A DNA stretch of 64,000 bases. Source: Terriglobia bacterium. Lineage in GTDB: Bacteria > Acidobacteriota > Terriglobia > Bryobacterales > Bryobacteraceae. A program made the position numbers and the translations under genes. The stretch lies in contig JAIQEX010000002.1 of the NCBI GenBank assembly GCA_020073615.1, positions 62,001-126,000 on the forward strand, written 5' to 3'. Below the pieces are notes generated by a model that had not been told where the DNA came from, did not search any database, and worked only from the letters and a program-made list of their open reading frames with translations. Shown here piece by piece: positions 15,536-23,904 of the stretch; the stretch's first letter is position 1; every line of letters begins with the position of its first letter.

Positions 15536-15564
15536 GGGGATCCGGCCGGTTCTTACGCAGTATT
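15536..15564 (+). promoter_or_regulatory. repeated promoter-like motif, copy d
   Basis: GGGGAT, 14 bases, CGCAGTATT, 24 bases before the ATG at 15589. Confidence 0.5.
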
Positions 15565-15588
15565 CGGTGGGACAGACGGAGATTCAAG

Positions 15589-17250
15589 ATGACCACCACG
15601 AGGACAGCGGAAAGAAAGGTCCGATTGTGGAAGATTGCAGCGGCTCTTGGCGCCTCGATCTTGTTTGGCCCGCCGTCGGTAGGTCAGCAGTCGCTGGATG
15701 ATCTTCTCAAGAAAGGCGTCGTAACGCCCGGAAAGAAGCCAGCGGCTGCCCAACAGCCTGTCAGTAAGGGCCAGACCGCAGCGCCGGCGAAAAAAGCGGC
15801 AACGCCCGCCGGCGGTCAAAAAAACCAGGCAGTTGCGGCCACATCCGGGGCTTTTCGCATGGATCTGCCGCCGGGATGGCGCGCACAGATGGGGCAGAAC
15901 GGTGCGGTAGTTGCCGCTGGGCAAGGAGATCTGGCGGTGGTGATCGCTCCGGTGTTGGACGCGGGCGAAGTTGCAGCCGGGACTTGGCTGCAACGAGCTG
16001 GCGCCTCTGCGGTAGCGAAGTACCTGCGAGATCCCACGATCACGGGAATCTACCCCAGCCGAATGGGGACCAGCGCTGCCCTGGCGTCTTTCGATTACGG
16101 CGGAGGAGAGGGCGCCGCAAACGCCCTCTGCCTCATCAACGGAGGAATTGGAACACTGTACATCATTGCCGGCCCCAAGGCGGTGTTCTTGCAGCAACGC
16201 CCCGGGCTGGTGCAGATGCTGAAGACCTTCTCTTTCTCAGGCGAAGCCCGCAGCGGGGGAGAATCGGCGCAGACGTCCCGGGCGGGCTTTATCAACTTCC
16301 AGGATCCCGCGGAAAAGGCATTCACCATCGACGTGCCCGCGGGCTGGAAGGTTGAGGGCGGGCTGGTACGCAAATCAGCGATGGATTTCCGGAACTACGT
16401 CTGGGCGACCTCGCCCGATGGTTTCGCTTTCATCCGCCTTCGCGACCCTGCTTATGGCACTTTCATGATTCCCGACCCCACCCATGAGTCCCTCGGCGTT
16501 CGGGAGGGCATGAACTACACGGTAGGCCTCGGCCTCGTGGAGCTCGTGTTGCGCTATATCCCCGGTCCGGACTTCGCCCGTCAGTATGCCGCCAAGTTGG
16601 CAGCCGACCTACAGGCCACCGGCTTGCAGGTCACAGCCGTTAATCCCCGGCCGGACCTGAGTAAGACGGAAACCGCGCCCGCTCCCGGACCTTATGCCCC
16701 ACAGGTCCAGGTTACGGCCGCGGAAGCCGAATTCACCTGCACGCGCAATGGCCAGCCGTATGCCGGCAAGGTCGTCGCGGCGACTCGCCTGGATCTGTTC
16801 CAGGACAGGAATCCGATTCTGGGCAACACGAATTTCGGGCATTGGAGCATCAAATACCTGGGCTCCTATTTAACCCCGCAGGAGCGCCTGAGGGACACCG
16901 ACCAGATCTTCCGGCACATGCTGGATTCCGTGCAGTTCAGCGCGGAGTGGGGGAGGATGCAGGGCAAACTCGCTTTCGACGCCGCGCAAGCGAACAGGGG
17001 CGTGTCTGAGTACCGGGCCCGGGTCTTCGATGAGGTTCACCAGAACCGCGAAAGGTCGGAAGAACGGATACACCAAAACCGCATCGACTCCATCCGGGGC
17101 GTCGTTCGCCTGAAGGATCCGAACACCGGCGAGGAGTTGGAAGGCGTAGCCGGAAGGAACTACTACTACCGCGCACCGGGAGGCAGGGCCGTCGGCGCGG
17201 ACAGAGAGATTCGCAGCCCTGACTTCACTGAGCTTGAACAGATTCGTTAG
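15589..17250 (+). CDS. secreted protein, paralogue 2
   Basis: 553 residues. GGAG lies eight bases before the ATG. It has the same layout as the gene at 13785: signal peptide, SLDDLLKKGVVTPGKKP, an Ala/Pro/Lys linker, module 1 from FRMDLPPGWRAQMGQNG, module 2 from FTIDVPAGWKVEGGLV, and a conserved tail ending FTELEQIR. The tail is charged and helical (EVHQNRERSEERIHQNRI) and then has GRNYYYRAPGGRAVGADREI; it is the most conserved part of the pair, so it is probably the functional contact surface. It ends 17 bases before the FHA-protease gene, and is probably the first gene of that operon, driven by motif copy d. Confidence 0.8.
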   Translation: MTTTRTAERKVRLWKIAAALGASILFGPPSVGQQSLDDLLKKGVVTPGKKPAAAQQPVSKGQTAAPAKKAATPAGGQKNQAVAATSGAFRMDLPPGWRAQMGQNGAVVAAGQGDLAVVIAPVLDAGEVAAGTWLQRAGASAVAKYLRDPTITGIYPSRMGTSAALASFDYGGGEGAANALCLINGGIGTLYIIAGPKAVFLQQRPGLVQMLKTFSFSGEARSGGESAQTSRAGFINFQDPAEKAFTIDVPAGWKVEGGLVRKSAMDFRNYVWATSPDGFAFIRLRDPAYGTFMIPDPTHESLGVREGMNYTVGLGLVELVLRYIPGPDFARQYAAKLAADLQATGLQVTAVNPRPDLSKTETAPAPGPYAPQVQVTAAEAEFTCTRNGQPYAGKVVAATRLDLFQDRNPILGNTNFGHWSIKYLGSYLTPQERLRDTDQIFRHMLDSVQFSAEWGRMQGKLAFDAAQANRGVSEYRARVFDEVHQNRERSEERIHQNRIDSIRGVVRLKDPNTGEELEGVAGRNYYYRAPGGRAVGADREIRSPDFTELEQIR

Positions 17251-17267
17251 CCGAAAGCGAGGAAGCA

Positions 17268-18950
17268 ATGGAACCGAAGATGATCATCCGTTTCCGTAAC
17301 GGGAGCAAGAAAGAGACCGTGGCGGAATTTCCCTTGAAACTTCATCACAGCATCCGATTCGGACGCGAAAGCGAATGCGAGGTCGCCTTCGACGCCGAGC
17401 GGGACGACATCGTGAGCCGGCAGCATGCCAGGATTGACGTTGCCGCGGGCGAGGCGACCGAATTCAAGTTGACCGATCTCGGCAGCCGTAACGGCACCTT
17501 CGTCAACCGGCAGCGCATTGCGAACGAGGCGACCCTGCGGCCGGGAGACGTCATTCAACTCGGACCGGGCGGCCCCGAAATGGAGTTCGATGTCGATCCC
17601 CGTCCCGCGGCGGTGAAGGCCACGCGGCTGGCCACCGATCTGCCGGTTCCGAAGCCGACCCGGGAAGCCGTGCCCGCGCCGGTCGTGACGCCGGTAATCG
17701 CCATGCCCGCGGCTAGAACCGGGGTCGGCAAAGCAACGGTCGAGCGCATGATCTACCAAAGCCAGACGAAGACGCGTGTGTATCAGATCGCGGCTTTGGC
17801 GGCGATCCTGCTCCTCGCCGCGGGAGGCGCCTTTGCGTTCTATCGTCTCCGGACGGCGAGGATTGGCGCGCCTGTGCCGCCGTCGGTTGCCGAGATTGCC
17901 AGCCGGAATACCGATTCCGTCGTGTTCTTCGAGGTCGGCTGGAAAGTGGTGGACATCGAAAGCGGCCGCCAGCTCTATCAGGTCACTATGCCGAACAGCG
18001 TCAGCAGCAAGGAAGGCGAAGCCAAAGAGCTGATTCCGGGCGGACCCGCCAATCTGCCGGTCTTCGTTCCCATGGGACAGCAGATCGAGCCCATGCTCAC
18101 CACCGACGACGCTGGAGGCAAGAACCGGCCGATCGGCGGCGCCCATATGGGCTCCGGCTTCGTCGTCAGCTCGGACGGCTTCATCCTGACGAACCGCCAT
18201 GTGGCGGCCACCTGGCTCACGCGCTATAACTTCCCGGATCCGGCCGGCGTGGTGCTCCAGTTCGACGACAAGATGCAGGTGAAGGGTATCATTCCAATTC
18301 CCGCGCAACGGTTTCCCGCGTGGGTGCCGGCCAACGCACAGCTCGTAGTCCAGGGTGGCATCAAGAACGGAGTTCGCATCCTCCAGAAATCGATCTCCGG
18401 CAAGAGCATCGAAGGCCGCAACGATTACCTGGATGTGACGTTCGCGAAGAACCGCGTCCGCATTCCGGGAAAGGTGGCGCGCGTATCGGACCAGATCGAT
18501 GTGGCGATGGTGAAAATCGATATTCCGCGCGGTCTGCGCCAGGTGGATCTGTTCGACAACTACAACAGTGTGAAACCGGGGGATCCGATCGTCATCCTGG
18601 GCTACCCGGCGGTCTCGCCGATGGTGGTCGGCGCGGTCACGTCGAAAGATGTCTTCAACAGCGCCACCGAGGCCAAGGTGATTCCGGATCCGACCCTCAG
18701 CGTGGGCAACATCGGGCGCGTCATCCGCGGGCAGGCGGGCTTGACTGAGGCCACCTTCAGCAGTTTCGGCGACGTGTACCAGCTCACGGTGAACTCGACG
18801 GGCGCCGGCAACAGCGGCGGGCCCGTATTCGATGAGAAGGGCCGCGTGATCGGCATCTTCACCTCTTCGGTCAACCTGGACGTCAAGGTCACGTTCGCCG
18901 TGCCCATCCGCTACGGCATGGAACTGATGGGGACCAACCGCGTGATGTGA
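17268..18950 (+). CDS. FHA domain - transmembrane helix - trypsin-like (HtrA-type) serine protease
   Basis: 560 residues. Residues 1-110 are an FHA phosphothreonine-binding domain (FGRESEC with Arg33, SRQHA with Ser50/His53, GSRNGTFVNRQ). A Pro-rich linker leads to one membrane helix (about 173-192, IAALAAILLLAAGGAFAFYR). The outer part is a chymotrypsin-fold protease with a complete triad: His311 in LTNRHVAAT, Asp411 in SDQIDVAMVKID and Ser516 in STGAGNSGGPVFDEKG. No PDZ domain is evident. The sequence between His and Asp is longer than in DegP. The protein can therefore read kinase activity in the cytoplasm and cut proteins in the periplasm. It lies between the secreted paralogues and two kinase genes, 19 bases before the first kinase. 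This fusion is unusual compared with classical HtrA, which has PDZ domains. Confidence 0.9.
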   Translation: MEPKMIIRFRNGSKKETVAEFPLKLHHSIRFGRESECEVAFDAERDDIVSRQHARIDVAAGEATEFKLTDLGSRNGTFVNRQRIANEATLRPGDVIQLGPGGPEMEFDVDPRPAAVKATRLATDLPVPKPTREAVPAPVVTPVIAMPAARTGVGKATVERMIYQSQTKTRVYQIAALAAILLLAAGGAFAFYRLRTARIGAPVPPSVAEIASRNTDSVVFFEVGWKVVDIESGRQLYQVTMPNSVSSKEGEAKELIPGGPANLPVFVPMGQQIEPMLTTDDAGGKNRPIGGAHMGSGFVVSSDGFILTNRHVAATWLTRYNFPDPAGVVLQFDDKMQVKGIIPIPAQRFPAWVPANAQLVVQGGIKNGVRILQKSISGKSIEGRNDYLDVTFAKNRVRIPGKVARVSDQIDVAMVKIDIPRGLRQVDLFDNYNSVKPGDPIVILGYPAVSPMVVGAVTSKDVFNSATEAKVIPDPTLSVGNIGRVIRGQAGLTEATFSSFGDVYQLTVNSTGAGNSGGPVFDEKGRVIGIFTSSVNLDVKVTFAVPIRYGMELMGTNRVM

Positions 18951-18968
18951 CGCGAAGCGAGGCGGGCT

Positions 18969-20147
18969 GTGACACTCCGAAACGGCGCTCTCATCGGGCG
19001 GTATCGCGTGGACGCCCCCATCGGTGCGGGGGGCATGGGAGAGGTCTATCGCGTAACCGATACCGCCAGCGGCCGGACCATGGCGTTGAAGACTCTCCCG
19101 CGGGGGCCGGTCGAGCCACGGGTCTGGGAGCGGTTCCTGAATGAAGCGACCATCCAGTCCCAGCTTTCGCACCCGGCGATTGCCGCGTTTCACGAGATGT
19201 TCCTTTGGGGCGAACTGCCCTGCTTGATCATGGAGTACGTCGCAGGGCAGACGCTCGACCAGGTGGTGTCGGGCACCGGCCCCGTGCCTCCCGGCGAGGC
19301 CGTCCGCCTGCTCGGCCCCATCTGCGAGGCCCTCTCGTATTTGCATGCGATGGGCATCCTGCACCGGGATTTGAAATCGTCCAACGTGAAACTGATGCCC
19401 GACGGATCGGTGAAGCTCATCGATTTCGGAATCGCGCGTTTTCGCAGCGCCGCCCGGATGACACAGGTGGGCGCCGTCGCCGGCACACCGGAGATGCTCG
19501 CTCCGGAATTGCTACGCGGGCGGCTCGCGGACGAAGCGTCGGAAATCTGGGGTCTCGGCGTGCTCGGATACGAGATGCTCACCGGCCGGTTGCCGTTCGC
19601 CGGAGCTGCCGTCCAGGACGTTTATCGTCAGATCCTCGAGGACGATCCGGTGCCGCCCTCGGAGCTGAATCCCGCCGTTCCGGCGAACCTCGACCTGGTA
19701 ATCATGCGCTGCCTGAGCAAGAATCCCGCGAAGCGGTACCGGACTTGCGACGGGGTCCGGCGAGCGCTCGCCGGCAAGGTTCTTACGAAGCGGGAAGAGG
19801 TTATTGCGGTATCGCGGAGGCCGGGAACATGGAAGCGCGCAGTCCTGGCAGCCGGAGTTGCCGTGGCGCTGTGGGTCGGCGCGCGAGGAGTCGCCGGCCT
19901 CTGGAGACCGGCGGCCGGCGAGCGCACGGTCACCATCGAAGCCGTCGGCGGCGCAGCCGAGGTCTACCGGGAAGGCCGGCTTCTGGGGCACACTCCGTAC
20001 ACCCGCCACGCCAGCCCTGGCGAGACCATCAGCGTCGAACTGCGGCGGGAGGGCTCGGCGCCCTTGCCGGTGCAGTTCGAAGTGAGCCAAAGGAACGTTT
20101 ATAGCTATACCCTGAGCCCGGTGAGTTCTCCCGCAACGGGCCGATGA
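18969..20147 (+). CDS. Ser/Thr protein kinase with membrane helix and PEGA-like extracytoplasmic domain
   Basis: 392 residues, starting at GTG after GAGGCGGG. The kinase domain (10-270) is complete: IGAGGMGEVYRV, Lys41, HRDLKSSN with Asp134, DFGIAR with Asp152, LAPELL (APE), and E instead of D in the usual D-x-W-x-x-G (ASEIWGLG). One helix lies at about 289-310 (AVLAAGVAVALWVGARGVA). The last ~75 residues (VTIEAVGGAAEVYREGRLLG, then HTPYTRHASPGE) look like a PEGA domain, a beta-sandwich often found outside the membrane on acidobacterial and myxococcal kinases. It sits in the operon between the FHA-protease and PP2C, so the FHA-protease is an obvious candidate substrate (inference). Confidence 0.92.
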   Translation: MTLRNGALIGRYRVDAPIGAGGMGEVYRVTDTASGRTMALKTLPRGPVEPRVWERFLNEATIQSQLSHPAIAAFHEMFLWGELPCLIMEYVAGQTLDQVVSGTGPVPPGEAVRLLGPICEALSYLHAMGILHRDLKSSNVKLMPDGSVKLIDFGIARFRSAARMTQVGAVAGTPEMLAPELLRGRLADEASEIWGLGVLGYEMLTGRLPFAGAAVQDVYRQILEDDPVPPSELNPAVPANLDLVIMRCLSKNPAKRYRTCDGVRRALAGKVLTKREEVIAVSRRPGTWKRAVLAAGVAVALWVGARGVAGLWRPAAGERTVTIEAVGGAAEVYREGRLLGHTPYTRHASPGETISVELRREGSAPLPVQFEVSQRNVYSYTLSPVSSPATGR

Positions 20148-20159
20148 AAGGACACCTGC

Positions 20160-20987
20160 ATGCCGCAACAGAGATCGAAGGCCACGGCAGGATGCCACTG
20201 GCTGCCGTTCGACCGTTTCGCAGTGGACGCGGGCTGCCGCTCCGATCGGGGGCGCATCCGGCCGCTGAACGAAGACAGCGTTTGCGTGGTGGTGCCGGAA
20301 GATCCCGAGATGCTGAGTGCCAAGGGCGTGCTGATGGTGGTGGCCGACGGGATGGGCGGCCACGAGGGCGGCGAACTGGCCAGTTCGATGGCCGTCGAGC
20401 GGGTGAGGGCGGATTACTACCGCGGCGCGTCGAACCCCGGGCGGGCGTTGGCCGCTGCCTTCGAGCGGGCCAACCAGGACGTCTTCGATCACGCGCGCCG
20501 CCATCCGAAACTTGCCGGAATGGGGACAACTTGCACCGCGGCGGCCGTGGTGAACGGCTTCGCGTGGCTGGCGCACGTGGGCGACAGCCGCTTGTACCTG
20601 GTTCGAGGGGGCAGCGCGTATCGCATGACACAAGACCACTCCGCGACCATGGAGCTGGTGAATCGCGGGCTGCTGACCCTTGCCGAAGCCGACCGCCACG
20701 AGGAACGGAACGTCATCCTGCGCGCCTTGGGTACGCACGAGCGGCTGGAAGTGGCCACCTGGAAGGATCCGTTCCCGCTCCACACCGGCGACCGGCTGGT
20801 GCTCTGCTCCGACGGCCTCTACGAAACCATCCCCGATGACGAGCTCGGAGATATCTGCACGCGCCAGGGAACCAGCGCGCAAGCCTGCGATGCGCTGCTG
20901 CGGACCGCCCTGGACCGGGACGGGACCGACAACATTACGGTGGCAGTCCTGTATGTCTCACCGGAAAGCGAGGAGGCAAGGAAATGA
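20160..20987 (+). CDS. PP2C-family protein Ser/Thr phosphatase
   Basis: 275 residues, cytoplasmic. All PPM-family motifs are present in order: RPLNEDSV (first metal-binding Asp), VVADGMGGHEGGE, GMGTTCTAAAV, AHVGDSRLYLV, MTQDHS, LCSDGLYETI and GTDNITVAV. It should remove phosphate from Ser/Thr of the kinases or the FHA ligand encoded beside it, and thus reset the circuit. The gene overlaps the following kinase by ATGA (start 20984, stop 20987), so phosphatase and kinase are made together. The kinase/PP2C/FHA set resembles the phosphorylation module of some type VI secretion loci, but no T6SS genes are present here. Confidence 0.95.
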   Translation: MPQQRSKATAGCHWLPFDRFAVDAGCRSDRGRIRPLNEDSVCVVVPEDPEMLSAKGVLMVVADGMGGHEGGELASSMAVERVRADYYRGASNPGRALAAAFERANQDVFDHARRHPKLAGMGTTCTAAAVVNGFAWLAHVGDSRLYLVRGGSAYRMTQDHSATMELVNRGLLTLAEADRHEERNVILRALGTHERLEVATWKDPFPLHTGDRLVLCSDGLYETIPDDELGDICTRQGTSAQACDALLRTALDRDGTDNITVAVLYVSPESEEARK

Positions 20988-22960
20988 ACTCCATGACCGG
21001 CCGTGTGATCGGCAACTACCGCATCGTCGACAAGCTGGGCGAAGGAGGCATGGGTACGGTCTATCGCGGAATCGACACCATGGTGGAACGCGAGGTGGCG
21101 CTGAAATCCCTGAGGCCGGAAATCGCCGCTCAGCCGGGCGTTCTGGAGCGATTTCACCGCGAAGCCGTCGTGCTGGCGCGCCTGAACCATCCGGCGATCG
21201 CGCAGCTCTACACCTTCTTTAAAGACGGCAACGAGTTCTTCATGGTGATGGAGTATGTGGCCGGCCAGACGCTGGAGCAAATGATCCAGCAGCGCGGCGC
21301 CCTGCCCTGGCCGCAGGCGTTGTCGTTTGCGCTGCAAATGCTCGAGGGTATCGGCCACGCCCATGCGCTCGATATCCTGCATCGCGACCTGAAGCCGGCC
21401 AATGTCATCGTAACTCCCTCGGGCAGACTCAAGCTGATGGATTTCGGCATCGCGCAAGCGCTCGGAGCGGCGCGCCTCACGCGGGAAGGCCGGATCGTCG
21501 GAACCCTCGAGTACCTGGCGCCGGAGCGCATCCAGGGCAAACCCGCGGACGCGCGCTCCGACCTGTATTCGGCCGGCGTGGTGCTTTACGAAATGCTCAC
21601 CGGCCGGCTCCCATTCGACAGCGACAGCGACTACGAGCTGCTGATGGCGCAGGTGCAGAAGCAGCCTCCCACGCCGCGAGAGCTGGGAATCGAACTGCCG
21701 GCCGAGGTCGAAAGCGCGGTGATGAAAGCTTTGGAAAAAGATCCCGACCGCCGTTATCGGGACGCGGCGTCTTTTGCGGCCGCGCTTTCCGCTCTGACCC
21801 CGGCGTCCGGGAGGGGAGCGGGAAAGGCTGTGCTGAAGGCGACGCGCCTGGCGGTGGAACCGGCGGCAGTCCCGGCCCGGACGGAGCCGCTTCGGCGGCT
21901 GCGGCCGAAATGGCGCGCGGCTACGGCCATGCGGACGGCGGCGCTGATCGCAGCCGTGGTGGCGGTTGCCGCCGTCGCACTCACCTTCACGCGGCCGCAT
22001 CGCACGGCGGCTCCCCCTCCATCCCCGGAGGCTACAGAGAACGTGGCCCAAGCGGCGCTTCCGCCGCAGCCGCAGGAGCTGTGGACCCAACCACCGGCGC
22101 CGGTCCCTGTGGCGCCCGTGATTCCCTTTAAGCCGATTGAGGCGTCCAGCAGGACGGCTCCGGCGAGGCCGCCTGTTCCGAAAGCTTCGGCTCCGGCAAT
22201 TCCTACGCGCGAGCCAACGCCTGCTCCAGCGCCCGCCGCGCCGGCTCCGGCAACCGTACCACCCGCACCCACCGCCGAAGTGCGCCATGCCGCAGTCTCA
22301 GCTCTCGAGGAAACAGACCGCCCGATCCGGCTCAACGGTCTGCTGGCCGCGCTGCGTTTGGGAGGAGCGGCGATCACCGCGGATGTGGCTGGACCGATTG
22401 CCAGCCGCGGCGTGGATTTTCCGTTGACAGCAGCCAATGAAGCGGCTTTGCGCGAGGCCGGCGCGACGCCTGAGCTGGTCCGGCTGGTGGCGGCCAGCTA
22501 CGCGGCGCCCAAACCGGAGCCTAAGCCCGCACCTGCCCCCGCCGCGCCCGCGTCCGCCCCTTCCAAGGGCGTCAAGACCCTCGCCGATGTGCGGTCGGTG
22601 TACGTGGAGAGGTCGCCGGAAGGAATGGACCGATACATCAAGGACGAGATGCGGAAACAACTCGGAGGGATCGTGCGGCTCGTGGAATCCGAGGAAGGCG
22701 CCGACGGAATCATGCGGGTCGCCGTCGAGGCACGGAAAGGCGGCGCGGTGTCCGGAGCCGCGCGGGTGTTCGGCTTCAAAGATCGTTCCGTGGTCCGGGT
22801 GACGATTCTCGAACCCGGCTCTACCCGGGTGCTTTGGCAACAGGGCACGGGAGACCGCAAGCCGGTGATTGGCGCGTTCCACGGCGACGCGCCGTCGGTA
22901 ATGGCGCAGCGGATTGTGCGCGAACTGAAGGCGGATCTGGTAAACCGTCAATCGCATTGA
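20984..22960 (+). CDS. Ser/Thr protein kinase with large Pro/Ala linker and extracytoplasmic C-terminal domain
   Basis: 658 residues. Kinase domain (12-270): KLGEGGMGTVYRG, Lys41, HRDLKPAN with Asp135, DFGIAQ with Asp153 and LAPERI. A membrane helix lies at about 317-336 (MRTAALIAAVVAVAAVALTF), followed by ~90 residues rich in Pro/Ala, like a spacer through the periplasm. Residues ~440-500 (RLNGLLAALRLGGAAITADV, then RGVDFPLTAANEAALREAGA) are a small helical module with GVDF-x-L-x-x-x-x-E-x-x-L-R-x-A-G-A, and residues 530-658 form a second, unrecognised alpha/beta domain (VEARKGGAVSGAARVFGFKD). Probably a receptor kinase of the operon; it is co-translated with PP2C. Confidence 0.92.
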   Translation: MNSMTGRVIGNYRIVDKLGEGGMGTVYRGIDTMVEREVALKSLRPEIAAQPGVLERFHREAVVLARLNHPAIAQLYTFFKDGNEFFMVMEYVAGQTLEQMIQQRGALPWPQALSFALQMLEGIGHAHALDILHRDLKPANVIVTPSGRLKLMDFGIAQALGAARLTREGRIVGTLEYLAPERIQGKPADARSDLYSAGVVLYEMLTGRLPFDSDSDYELLMAQVQKQPPTPRELGIELPAEVESAVMKALEKDPDRRYRDAASFAAALSALTPASGRGAGKAVLKATRLAVEPAAVPARTEPLRRLRPKWRAATAMRTAALIAAVVAVAAVALTFTRPHRTAAPPPSPEATENVAQAALPPQPQELWTQPPAPVPVAPVIPFKPIEASSRTAPARPPVPKASAPAIPTREPTPAPAPAAPAPATVPPAPTAEVRHAAVSALEETDRPIRLNGLLAALRLGGAAITADVAGPIASRGVDFPLTAANEAALREAGATPELVRLVAASYAAPKPEPKPAPAPAAPASAPSKGVKTLADVRSVYVERSPEGMDRYIKDEMRKQLGGIVRLVESEEGADGIMRVAVEARKGGAVSGAARVFGFKDRSVVRVTILEPGSTRVLWQQGTGDRKPVIGAFHGDAPSVMAQRIVRELKADLVNRQSH

Positions 22961-22974
22961 CGAGGAGGCGAACC

Positions 22975-23769
22975 ATGCGAGTTGGATTTGTCGGGATTTT
23001 CCTGGGCCTGGCCGTGGCGGTGGTGCTGGCGCAAACGGCCCTCACCAACGATTCCATTATCAAGATGGCGAAAGCGGGTCTGGGCGAAGAGATCATCCTC
23101 AGCACCGTCCGGTCGCAGCCGGGCAGATATGCCACCAGTCCAGACGACTTGATCGCGCTGAAGACCGCGGGCGTGACCGACAAGGTGATCGCTGCGATGA
23201 TGGACAAGATGCCTTCGGTCGACGCCGCCGATCCGCCGCCCGCGGCAGCCGCCCCGGCCGTTGGGCTCCCGTCGCCGGCTTCCGTTACGGTGGCGGAGGT
23301 CGGCGTGTACTGCAACAAGAACGGATCCTGGGCCGACGTCCCGCCTGAGGTGGTGAATTTCAAGACCGGCGGCGTTCTCAAGACCATCGGCACGGTGGGG
23401 CTCATGAGGGGCGATGTCAACGGCCACATCCGCGGCGGGCACAGCGCCAGCACCCTGAAAACGCCGATTGATCTCATGGTCTACACGCCGGAGGGGGTGG
23501 CCATCACGGAGTATCAACTGTTGCGGCTTCGCGAGCAAAAGGACTCGCGGGAATTCCGAACGGTGACCGGCGGCGTGCTGCATTCCTCGGGCGGCGCCAC
23601 CCGCGACGTGATCCCGTTCGAGAGCCGGAAGATCGCCCCACGGACTTACGCGATCAATCTCCCCGCACTGGCCCCGGGCGAATACGGCCTCCTGCCGCCC
23701 GCCTCGGCCGACGCCACATCGTCTTCGGGCCGAATCGGCAAGATCTACTCGTTCCACGTGCTCGAGTAG
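22975..23769 (+). CDS. secreted protein of unknown function, last gene of the signalling operon
   Basis: 264 residues from the ATG at 22975, with GAGGAGGCGAACC before it. The signal peptide is VGIFLGLAVAVVLAQT. The first module (LTNDSIIKMAKAGLGEEIIL, then PDDLIALKTAGVTDKVIAAM) is a small helical repeat-like unit found in other acidobacterial secreted proteins. It is followed by a Pro/Ala linker and a beta-rich part with VYCNKNGSWADVPPEVVNFK. The helical module has the same flavour (L-K-x-A-G-V) as the one in the tail of the preceding kinase, so both may bind a common envelope partner; this is inference. A terminator-like hairpin lies right after its stop. Confidence 0.75.
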   Translation: MRVGFVGIFLGLAVAVVLAQTALTNDSIIKMAKAGLGEEIILSTVRSQPGRYATSPDDLIALKTAGVTDKVIAAMMDKMPSVDAADPPPAAAAPAVGLPSPASVTVAEVGVYCNKNGSWADVPPEVVNFKTGGVLKTIGTVGLMRGDVNGHIRGGHSASTLKTPIDLMVYTPEGVAITEYQLLRLREQKDSREFRTVTGGVLHSSGGATRDVIPFESRKIAPRTYAINLPALAPGEYGLLPPASADATSSSGRIGKIYSFHVLE

Positions 23770-23770
23770 C

Positions 23771-23792
23771 GGGCGGGAGTGCCCCTTCTTTT
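23771..23792 (+). terminator. hairpin and T-rich run after the signalling operon
   Basis: GGGC, six bases, GCCC, then CTTCTTTT. The stem is only four base pairs, so this is a weak Rho-independent terminator candidate. Confidence 0.4.
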
Positions 23793-23904
23793 GGCTTAAA
23801 GTTAATTAGGTCTGAATACCTGTTGCATCGCGAGCCAGGATCGTGGACAATCAAACTGGGGAAGTCCAGGAGCCTGGATTTGTTCCAATCGTGAGGAGGT
23901 TGCC

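Noticed and set aside
17268-23769. Type VI secretion phosphorylation module (PpkA/PppA/Fha)
   Set aside because: No Tss, Hcp or VgrG genes are present, and the FHA protein is a transmembrane protease, so the similarity is only in the use of kinase, PP2C and FHA.
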